From Pseudomonadota bacterium (GTDB taxonomy: Bacteria; Pseudomonadota; Alphaproteobacteria; Sphingomonadales; Sphingomonadaceae), in assembly GCA_030271565.1 (NCBI GenBank), contig JARXKR010000127.1, positions 1 through 6,596 on the forward strand: a stretch of 6,596 nucleotides of DNA, in the 5' to 3' direction. The notes beneath the pieces are model-generated. The model saw only the letters and a list, made by a program, of their open reading frames with translations. It was not told the DNA's origin and did not search any database. Of this stretch, positions 1 to 4,808 are shown one piece after another; position 1 is the first letter of the stretch, and each line of letters begins with the position of its first letter. The translations under genes were made by a program, and so were the position numbers.

Positions 1-1615
1 GCAGCATCACCGGGCGGTGCTTGCCGCCATCTTCGGCGATGTAGCTCGCGTCGAGGCGTTCGGGCAGCACCCGGTCGGACTGGATCGTGCCGACCTGCCA
101 GGTCCGTCCGATCGCGTCGGTCAGATGCCATTCGAGTTTGGGTGCATAGAACGCGCCCTCGCCCGGGAGTTCTTCCCACCCGAACTCTTCGGTTGCCATG
201 CCAGCACGAACCACTGCTTCGCGCAGTTCGGCCTCGGCCTTGTCCCAGTCGGCATCCGAGCCGAACCGCTGCTCGGGACGCAGCGCCAGCTTGACCGCGT
301 AGGTAAACCCGAAGTCCTTGTAGATCCGGTCGGCGAGCGCGCAGAAATCCTGCGCTTCGGCAACGATCTGGTCTTCGCGGCAGAAGATGTGCGCGTCGTC
401 CTGGGTAAACTGGCGCACCCGCATCAGGCCGTGCAGCGCGCCATGCGGCTCGTTGCGGTGGCAACAGCCGTTCTCGTAGAGCCGCAGCGGCAAGTCGCGG
501 TAGCTCTTGATGCCCTGCCGGAAGATCAGCACGTGCGCCGGGCAATTCATCGGCTTCAAGGCCATCCACTCGGCCTCACCGCTGATCACCGGGCCATCGT
601 CCTCGGTGTTCGGCACCTCGTCGGGGATGACGAACATGTTCTCGCGGTATTTGCCCCAGTGGCCCGATTGCTCCCACTGCTTGGCATCCATCACTTGCGG
701 GGTTTTGACTTCATTGTAACCCGCCGCGTCGATCGCGCGGCGCATGTAGGCCTCAAGCGCGCGCCAGATCAGGTAGCCTTTCGGGTGCCAGAACACGCTG
801 CCGTGGGCTTCGCTCTGGAGGTGGAACAGGTCCATCTCCGCGCCCAGCTTGCGGTGATCGCGCTTGGCCGCTTCCTCAAGCCGCGTCAGGTGTTCGGCGA
901 GCTGCTTTTTGTTGAGCCAGCCGGTGCCGTAAATCCGGCTGAGCATCGCGTTTTTCTGGTCACCGCGCCAATAAGCGCCCGATACCCGCGTCAGCTTGAA
1001 CGCCGCTGGATCGAGCTTGCCGGTCGAGGGCAAATGCGGCCCGCGGCACATGTCCATCCATTCACCCGCGCGGTAAACCGTCAGCTCTTCGCCTCCGGGC
1101 AGCTCGCCGGCCCATTCGGCTTTGAAGCTTTCACCCTCAGCTCGCCACTTGGCGATCAGCGCGTCGCGCTCCCAGACCTCGCGCACCAGCGGGTCGTTGC
1201 GGGCGATGATCTTGCGCATCTGCGCTTCGATCGCGGGCAAATCGTCCTCGGTGAACTGGCGGTCTTTTGGCGCGAAGTCATAATAGAACCCGTCGTCGGT
1301 CGAGGGGCCGAAGGTAATCTGCGTCCCCGGGAACAGCACCTGTACTGCCTCAGCCAGCACGTGGGCAAAATCATGCCGCGCGAGCTCGAGCGCATCGGCC
1401 TCGTCGCGCGAAGTGACCAAAGCCAGCTGCGCATCGCCAGTAAACGGCCGCGACAAATCGACCAGCTCGCCCCCATTGCCATAATCGACCCGCGCCGCCA
1501 GCGCTGCCTTGGCGAGGCCCGGACCGATTGCTGCGGCAACATCCGCCGGGGTCGATCCCACCGGCATCTCGCGCGTGGAACCATCGGGCAGGCTGATCTT
1601 CAACAGGGCTGACAT
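1..1615 (-). CDS. thrS: Threonyl-tRNA synthetase, 3' end cut by window edge
   Basis: Class II synthetase that charges tRNA-Thr in the cytoplasm and edits mischarged Ser-tRNA-Thr. About 538 residues are present. The N-terminal TGS domain (1-65) is followed by the editing domain, with HxxxH at His81/His85 and the DMCRGPH motif (Cys190, His194), all matching E. coli H73/H77/C182/H186 with a constant shift of 8. The catalytic core has Cys358 (MNCPAH) and His409 (DDAHIF) as zinc ligands and the motif 2 arginine Arg387 (HRNEPHGALHG). The reading stops at HRPVML, just before the expected third zinc histidine, motif 3 and the anticodon-binding domain. I chose the ATG at 1615 (MSALLKIS) because GAGAG at 1627-1623 lies 7 nt upstream; the in-frame ATG at 1621 would leave only 1 nt. 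It is preceded by a threonine-rich leader ORF. The 531-codon open frame on the opposite strand is a shadow of this gene. Confidence 0.98.
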   Translation of the reverse strand, partial: MSALLKISLPDGSTREMPVGSTPADVAAAIGPGLAKAALAARVDYGNGGELVDLSRPFTGDAQLALVTSRDEADALELARHDFAHVLAEAVQVLFPGTQITFGPSTDDGFYYDFAPKDRQFTEDDLPAIEAQMRKIIARNDPLVREVWERDALIAKWRAEGESFKAEWAGELPGGEELTVYRAGEWMDMCRGPHLPSTGKLDPAAFKLTRVSGAYWRGDQKNAMLSRIYGTGWLNKKQLAEHLTRLEEAAKRDHRKLGAEMDLFHLQSEAHGSVFWHPKGYLIWRALEAYMRRAIDAAGYNEVKTPQVMDAKQWEQSGHWGKYRENMFVIPDEVPNTEDDGPVISGEAEWMALKPMNCPAHVLIFRQGIKSYRDLPLRLYENGCCHRNEPHGALHGLMRVRQFTQDDAHIFCREDQIVAEAQDFCALADRIYKDFGFTYAVKLALRPEQRFGSDADWDKAEAELREAVVRAGMATEEFGWEELPGEGAFYAPKLEWHLTDAIGRTWQVGTIQSDRVLPERLDASYIAEDGGKHRPVML

Positions 1616-1627
1616 ATTCATACTCTC
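1616..1627 (-). promoter_or_regulatory. thrS ribosome binding site deciding between two ATGs
   Basis: On the minus strand GAGAG (1627-1623) is followed by TATGAATATG. The spacing is 7 nt to the second ATG (1615) and 1 nt to the first (1621), so the second is the better start. The Shine-Dalgarno match is only moderate. No obvious complementary stretch nearby would sequester it directly. Confidence 0.55.
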
Positions 1628-1677
1628 GTCGCTGATGCGGCGCGCTTTGGCACAAGCCAAGGCCCACCGGAAGGGGC

Positions 1678-1783
1678 GGCGTCTGGGTCAGGTCAGGTTC
1701 GGAAGGAGACGCCAGCCATCCGAACCCGGATGGCGGCGCGGCTTCGGCTCAGGCGAAGACGGCCAGCCCCGGGGTTGCCCGGG
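1678..1783 (-). promoter_or_regulatory. Predicted thrS attenuator / RNA switch region
   Basis: Competing stems are visible in the transcript. (0) CCCGGG 1783-1778 with 1773-1768, straight after the Thr codons. (1) CTTCG/CGAAG 1758-1754 with 1746-1742, spanning the leader stop. (A) GCCATCC 1734-1728 with GGATGGC 1721-1715, extended by CGCC/GGCG (1738-1735 with 1713-1710) across a one-base bulge. (B) GGTTCGGA 1726-1719 with TCCGAACC 1703-1696. (C) GGCGTCT 1713-1707 with AGACGCC 1684-1678. A excludes both B and C. B and C can coexist only as an H-type pseudoknot. No U-tract follows any stem, so the output may be Rho-dependent termination, a weak terminator or control of translation. The stems are seen in the sequence; the mechanism is inferred. 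Confidence 0.5.
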
Positions 1784-1820
1784 TGGTGGTAGTGCTCGTC
1801 AAGGCGAAACGCAGCGTCAT
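1749..1820 (-). CDS. Threonine-rich leader peptide upstream of thrS (23 aa)
   Basis: ATG at 1820 to TGA at 1751-1749 encodes 23 residues, seven of them Thr (positions 2, 8, 10-13, 16), with the core STTTTRAT. This is the hallmark of ribosome-mediated attenuation, as in the E. coli thrABC leader peptide, where a ribosome stalls when Thr-tRNA is scarce. The stop is 133 nt before the thrS start. The Thr run is followed at once by a 6-bp CCCGGG/CCCGGG hairpin (1783-1768, loop CAAC) and further competing stems. I see no Shine-Dalgarno. The likely promoter places the transcript start within about 2 nt of the ATG, so translation may be leaderless. The peptide itself probably has no function beyond being translated. 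The alternative is a chance run of ACC codons in GC-rich DNA, but start, stop, position and downstream folds all fit a leader. Confidence 0.75.
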   Translation of the reverse strand: MTLRFALTSTTTTRATPGLAVFA

Positions 1821-1828
1821 CTGGACAG

Positions 1829-1857
1829 CCTATAACCGCAAAAGGTTAAGCAGGCAA
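1829..1857 (-). promoter_or_regulatory. Putative sigma70-type promoter for the leader ORF and thrS
   Basis: Minus strand TTGCCT (1857-1852), a 17-nt spacer, then TATAGG (1834-1829). Each hexamer matches 4 of 6 consensus bases and the spacing is ideal. Transcription would begin near 1822-1820, at the ATG of the threonine-rich ORF. The site lies between the repeat element and the leader ORF, where a promoter is needed. Confidence 0.45.
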
Positions 1858-1868
1858 TCGCACCAGAT

Positions 1869-1985
1869 CCTCCCCCACTGGGGGAGGTGCCGAGCAACGC
1901 GAGGCGGAGAGGGGCGTGGCATTGGCCCTCGAAAGCATTCCCCCTCCGACCCGCCTGCGGCGGCCCACCTCCCCCACTGGGAGAG
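1869..1985. repeat. Imperfect inverted-repeat element (REP/MITE-like), intergenic
   Basis: The ends carry related hairpins: CCTCCCCC-ACT-GGGGGAGG at 1869-1887, and a degraded copy at 1969-1985 (CTCCCCC-ACT-GGGAGAG, one mismatch). The element also pairs end to end: GGGGGAGGTG (1880-1889) with CACCTCCCCC (1966-1975), and inside CGGAG-a-GGGG (1905-1914) with CCCC-CTCCG (1940-1948). I recall similar CCTCCCCCA(G/C)TGGGGGAGG elements dispersed between genes in sphingomonads. It encodes nothing recognisable. Because it separates phoD from the thrS promoter, its long stem could help end phoD transcription, although no U-tract is present. Confidence 0.7.
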
Positions 1986-2001
1986 TATCTCAGGTACTCT
2001 C
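1981..2001. repeat. Perfect hairpin straddling the phoD stop codon
   Basis: GAGAGTA (1981-1987) and TACTCTC (1995-2001) form a 7-bp stem with a 7-nt loop. The phoD TGA (1992-1990) lies in the loop. No U-tract follows on the minus strand, so this is not a classical intrinsic terminator. It overlaps the right end of the neighbouring repeat element, which may have brought part of the dyad. Confidence 0.4.
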
Positions 2002-3639
2002 AAACTTGCGCTGCCCCGCTAGCACCGTCATCCGCTTGGTCCCGCTCAGCGCAGTGCCGCGCTGGCGCACCGTGGTCAGGAAGCGAAATTCGCTGGTGGC
2101 CGAGGCCAGGGTCAGCTCGACCGCCATGTATCCCCGCTGCGACATATCGCACCATTTGAGCTGAGGGTTGCGCGCCATCGTCGCGCGCGCCAGTTCGTCG
2201 GGCTTCATCCAGCGGATCGAGCTTTCGGCACCGGGCGAGGTCACCGAAGTCCCGGCCATCTCGACCCCCACCCGCGCGCCCTTGCGGTCGAGATCGAACG
2301 CCCAGGCGTTGTGGCTGTCCCCCGACAGCACCACCAGATTGGCATCGGCACCCAGCGAGGCCTTGAACAACCGGTCGCGCGCGGCGGGATAGCCGTCCCA
2401 CGCATCCATGTTGAGCGGGAGGTCGACCTTGCCCGCCTCGACATCGACCACCAGCCGGTCCTTGATGTAGCTCACGGTGTTGCCAGGCATGCCTGCAGTA
2501 ACGTCCGGGCCCATCGCGATGCTGCCCATTACGATCTGCTGCGCGACCACCTGCCACGGCTTACGGGCCCTGACCGACGCCTTGAGCGCTCCGGCGAGCC
2601 AGCCTTCCTGCGCCGCGCCGAGCAAAGTGTGCGCGGGATCGCGCCAGGTCCCGTCACGGAACCTGACCAGCGCCGCCTCGGCCTGATCTTCAGGCAGGCC
2701 CTTGGCAACGTCGATCATGTCAAGCTGCTTGGTCCGCGCGGTGAGCCGGCTTTCGAGCTTGAACAACGTTGCGAGATTGCCGATTTCGTACGTGCCCCAA
2801 TCGTGGTCCGATACCGGCAGCCATTCGCGGTAAGCGCGCCGCGCGGCGGCCTTGCGCAGTGTCCACGGACCCTCGGTGGCGGGATCGTGGTTTTCCGCGC
2901 CGTCGCGGTAGGAATCGTTGGCGCTCTCGTGATCATCCCACATCAAGACCATCGGCAAGAGTTGATGCAATCGCTGCAGATCTGGGTCGGCGCGGTACGT
3001 CGCGTGACGTTCGCGGTATCCAGCCAAGGTCACCGCTTCATCGATCGGCAAAACGCGGCCTTCGAGGGTCTGCTTCACCGACGGATAGTCGCCGCGCTTG
3101 TACTCGTAAAAATAGTCGCCGAGGTGCACCGCGAGATCGAAATCGTTGTTTTCAGCGGCGTGAGCATAGGCGTTGAACCAGCCGAACCCGAGGTTCGAGC
3201 ATGAGAACACGGCCATGCGGAACTTGGCGAGTTTGCCCACCGGCAAGGTCCGGGTGCGCCCGGTGACCGACTTCGAACCATCGGGCGCGATGAAGCGGTA
3301 ATGGTACCAGCGTCCCGGCGCGAGCCCGGTGACATAGGCCTTGGCGCAGCTGTCCGAATTGGGCGAAGCGAGCGCCTGACCGTGCACGACCACATGCGCG
3401 AACGCATCGTCGCTCGCCATTTCCCAGCGGAGCATGGCCTCACCGCCGCTGTGATAACGCGTCCATAACAGCACGCGATGTGCGCCCGGCTCGCCGCTCG
3501 CCACTCCATGCGTAAAACCCTTGGGAGCCTGCGCCAGCAGCGGCACCGACAGCCCTGCCATCCCCAATGCGGCGAGTTTAAGCGCGGTGCGGCGGCTGGT
3601 GTGCGCAATTGCGGCCGGTTCGGGCGGGTACATCGACAT
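1990..3639 (-). CDS. phoD: PhoD-family alkaline phosphatase/phosphodiesterase, Tat-exported
   Basis: Secreted metallo-phosphoesterase that releases phosphate from phosphomonoesters and diesters outside the cytoplasm. The 549 residues start with a Tat signal: SRRTALK (Arg16-Arg17), a hydrophobic stretch at about 20-36 and a likely cleavage after AQA (38). The PhoD N-terminal domain follows (FTHGVASGEPG, 42-52). The metallophosphatase core has FSCSN (Cys147, matching the iron-ligand cysteine known from Bacillus PhoD), HLGDYFYEY (172-180), WDDHE (234-238), SGDSHNAW (439-446) and GTSVTSPG (463-470). Length is usual for the family. The first ATG (3639) is chosen because AGGGAG (3651-3646) lies 6 nt upstream; a second ATG two codons later is too close to that site's optimum to be excluded. 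A PHO box about 40 bp upstream suggests PhoB activation. The exact substrate cannot be read from the sequence. Confidence 0.94.
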   Translation of the reverse strand: MSMYPPEPAAIAHTSRRTALKLAALGMAGLSVPLLAQAPKGFTHGVASGEPGAHRVLLWTRYHSGGEAMLRWEMASDDAFAHVVVHGQALASPNSDSCAKAYVTGLAPGRWYHYRFIAPDGSKSVTGRTRTLPVGKLAKFRMAVFSCSNLGFGWFNAYAHAAENNDFDLAVHLGDYFYEYKRGDYPSVKQTLEGRVLPIDEAVTLAGYRERHATYRADPDLQRLHQLLPMVLMWDDHESANDSYRDGAENHDPATEGPWTLRKAAARRAYREWLPVSDHDWGTYEIGNLATLFKLESRLTARTKQLDMIDVAKGLPEDQAEAALVRFRDGTWRDPAHTLLGAAQEGWLAGALKASVRARKPWQVVAQQIVMGSIAMGPDVTAGMPGNTVSYIKDRLVVDVEAGKVDLPLNMDAWDGYPAARDRLFKASLGADANLVVLSGDSHNAWAFDLDRKGARVGVEMAGTSVTSPGAESSIRWMKPDELARATMARNPQLKWCDMSQRGYMAVELTLASATSEFRFLTTVRQRGTALSGTKRMTVLAGQRKFEST

Positions 3640-3663
3640 CGCTATCTCCCTGATTTTTAGGGC

Positions 3664-3697
3664 AGCGTAACAAACTTTCGTGACAGGGCAATGTCAG
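3664..3697 (-). promoter_or_regulatory. PHO box and -10 of the phoD promoter
   Basis: On the minus strand CTGACAT-TGCC-CTGTCAC (3697-3680) matches the PhoB box of two 7-bp CTGTCAT-like direct repeats separated by 4 bp. There is one mismatch in the first half, and the final C is within the usual Y. A weak -10, TACGCT (3669-3664), follows after 10 nt, the geometry of PhoB-activated promoters where the box replaces the -35. It reads towards phoD, a classical Pho regulon member. The identification is by recalled consensus. Confidence 0.65.
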
Positions 3698-3712
3698 CCT
3701 GATTGGACGGAG

Positions 3713-3780
3713 ACAAGGTCGTTTGACATCGAGCGTGGACTATGACAAGCTTCCTTGACTTAATAACAAGGACGCTTGAC
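3713..3780 (+). promoter_or_regulatory. Three ACAAG-N5-TTGAC repeats, candidate HTH-regulator operators
   Basis: Three 15-bp copies occur at 3713-3727, 3745-3759 and 3766-3780. Each contains an imperfect dyad, CAAG-N4-(C/T)TTG, and differs only in the middle five bases. Start-to-start distances are 32 and 21 bp, about three and two helical turns, so all face the same side of the helix. The 14-bp core ACAA-N6-TTGA is close to the ACAA-N6-TTGT operator of 434-type Cro/C1 repressors, and the third gene downstream encodes such a protein. The last copy covers the ribosome binding site and ends 1 nt before the first ATG. I found no convincing -10 here. Binding by the regulator is inferred. Confidence 0.55.
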
Positions 3781-3781
3781 C
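3768..3781 (+). promoter_or_regulatory. Ribosome binding site setting the small membrane gene start
   Basis: AAGGA (3768-3772) lies 9 nt before the ATG at 3782 and only 3 nt before an in-frame TTG at 3776, so the ATG is preferred. The site is embedded in the third putative operator copy. Confidence 0.55.
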
Positions 3782-3958
3782 ATGACCAATCTTCGCTCCA
3801 GCTTGATTTGGGCCGCCGCTTTCGTACTGCTGGCACTCGCCAATCGCTTCGGGTTGATCGCCGACAAGGACGCGACCACCATGTTCGCAATCCTGCCCGC
3901 AGTGTGGGTGGCGAGCGGCGGGCTGGGCCGATGCCGGTTGCGCAAGGTGACGGCATGA
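3782..3958 (+). CDS. Small two-helix membrane protein, unknown function (58 aa)
   Basis: I do not recognise a named family. The 58 residues form two probable transmembrane helices: about 8-26 (LIWAAAFVLLALANRFGLI) and about 32-48 (ATTMFAILPAVWVASGG), joined by a short charged turn ADKD, with a basic tail (CRLRK). AAGGA 9 nt upstream supports the ATG. Its TGA overlaps the next ATG (ATGA, 3955-3958), a strong sign of a real, translationally coupled gene despite the size. It is the first gene of a membrane-membrane-HTH cassette behind three putative operator copies. It probably works with the 203-aa membrane protein. Whether it is a subunit, chaperone or toxin-like peptide is not visible. Confidence 0.75.
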   Translation: MTNLRSSLIWAAAFVLLALANRFGLIADKDATTMFAILPAVWVASGGLGRCRLRKVTA

Positions 3959-4566
3959 GCGCGCCGACGGGGCTGCGCCTGGTCGGACGGCACCCGGGAC
4001 TTTGGGGTTTGGTGTTCGGCGGCGGGATGGGCGCTACTGCTTGGCTCGAGGATAGCCAGCGGATTGTTTTTCCGCTCAACCTCCTGCTGGTCGGGCTGGT
4101 ATCGCTCAGCCTCATCCCGCTCGGCTTGGCTATTCGCAATCGCGAGGCGGCTTGCGGCGTCAACTCCCAGGCATTGCGCACCTATAACCGCCGCTCGATG
4201 ATCTGGGCCTTTGCCTACATAGGGGCATTGGGGATCGCCTTGACTGCTCGCAACACCTGGCATCCCCACGGGCCGGTGCTGTGGTTGCTGGCGGTGCTGC
4301 CAAGCCTGCCGATCTTCTACTTCGTTTGGTCGCTTGGCCGCTACTTGACCGAAGAACAGGACGAATACCTGCGAATGCGTCAGATCCAGTCAGGGTTGTT
4401 CGCCACCGGGTTGTTGCTGGTGGTCGCCACTTTCTGGGGCTTTCTCGAGACTTTCGGGATCGCCCCGCACGCCGAGGGCTGGTGGGCAATCGCGGTTTGG
4501 GCGGTAGGACTGGGGCTGGGCAATTTCGTTCAAGGCTTGCGCGACCGGACGGATCGCAACCCATGA
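3955..4566 (+). CDS. Multi-pass membrane protein paired with HTH regulator (203 aa)
   Basis: Unnamed conserved-type membrane protein. Hydrophobic segments lie at about 39-60, 82-98, 106-126, 147-166 and 174-194, with a weaker one near 15-30. A charged amphipathic link between the third and fourth strong segments (GRYLTEEQDEYLRMRQIQSG, about 128-147) is probably cytoplasmic. No catalytic or transporter motif is apparent. The frame is open further upstream, but the ATG at 3955 is chosen because it sits in the ATGA overlap with the preceding gene. Its own stop forms another ATGA with the HTH gene. I recall similar proteins in sphingomonads next to small XRE regulators. Membrane proteins beside 60-70-aa Cro/C1-type regulators are a common pairing in bacteria, which suggests the regulator controls this protein or responds to it. 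The function is unknown. Confidence 0.85.
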   Translation: MSAPTGLRLVGRHPGLWGLVFGGGMGATAWLEDSQRIVFPLNLLLVGLVSLSLIPLGLAIRNREAACGVNSQALRTYNRRSMIWAFAYIGALGIALTARNTWHPHGPVLWLLAVLPSLPIFYFVWSLGRYLTEEQDEYLRMRQIQSGLFATGLLLVVATFWGFLETFGIAPHAEGWWAIAVWAVGLGLGNFVQGLRDRTDRNP

Positions 4567-4754
4567 ACAACCGTCTCAAAGTGCTCCGCGCCGAGCGTAA
4601 CTGGAGCCAGCAGGACTTGGCCGAGCGGCTTGGCGTCTCACGCCAGAGTGTCAACGCGGTCGAGACCGGCAAGTACGATCCTTCACTCCCGCTCGCGTTC
4701 CGCATCGCCGACCTGTTCGAGTTATCGATTGAAGCCATTTTTACGCGCGATTGA
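4563..4754 (+). CDS. Cro/C1 (XRE)-type HTH transcriptional regulator, 63 aa
   Basis: A minimal DNA-binding protein consisting of almost nothing but the HTH_3 domain. WSQQDLAERLG (14-24) is the first helix of the motif and SRQSVNAVETG (26-36) the recognition helix. KYDPSLPLAFRIADLFELSIEAIF (37-60) packs the fold. There is no sensor or oligomerisation domain. The pattern SRQ-x-VNA-x-E-x-GKY-x-PSL-x-LAF-x-IA is typical of the short YgzD-like regulators that accompany membrane proteins. The ATG at 4563 lies in an ATGA overlap with the membrane gene. The frame is open upstream, but those codons belong to the previous gene. It probably represses its own operon through the ACAAG-N5-TTGAC repeats 0.8 kb upstream; this is inference. 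Confidence 0.92.
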   Translation: MNNRLKVLRAERNWSQQDLAERLGVSRQSVNAVETGKYDPSLPLAFRIADLFELSIEAIFTRD

Positions 4755-4776
4755 CAGCTTGCCCGCCGGCTCGCGC

Positions 4777-4803
4777 TCGCGCAGATTGCCGCGCGAAGGA
4801 GAG
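4777..4803 (+). promoter_or_regulatory. Hairpin abutting the amidase Shine-Dalgarno
   Basis: TCGCGC (4777-4782) and GCGCGA (4791-4796) form a 6-bp stem with an 8-nt loop. The stem ends at the strong AAGGAG of the amidase ribosome binding site (4796-4801). It might modulate ribosome access. It is short and in GC-rich DNA, so it could be chance. The remaining bases of the gap after the HTH gene show no convincing promoter. Confidence 0.3.
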
Positions 4804-4808
4804 CTTTT

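Noticed and set aside
17..1612. 531-codon open frame on the plus strand
   Set aside because: Lies antisense to thrS. The translation has no recognisable domain, while the minus strand gives a full set of ThrRS motifs. Long antisense frames are common in GC-rich genes.
1678..1713. Intrinsic terminator before thrS
   Set aside because: Stem C is strong, but no U-tract follows it or the later 5-bp TTGGC/GCCAA stem (1660-1647). A classical Rho-independent terminator is not supported.
1783..2164. Short plus-strand frames in the repeat and leader region
   Set aside because: They overlap each other in several frames, run through the inverted repeat and have no supporting ribosome binding site or homology.
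2311..3204. 297-codon plus-strand frame
   Set aside because: Shadow of phoD, Arg/Gly/Ala-rich without domain motifs. All conserved phosphatase motifs are on the minus strand.
3723..3746. TTGACA ... TATGAC as the cassette promoter
   Set aside because: The spacer is only 12 bp, too short for sigma70, and no better -10 was found.
4751..4756. TTGACA at the end of the HTH gene as -35 of an amidase promoter
   Set aside because: No -10-like hexamer lies 16-18 bp downstream in this GC-rich gap.
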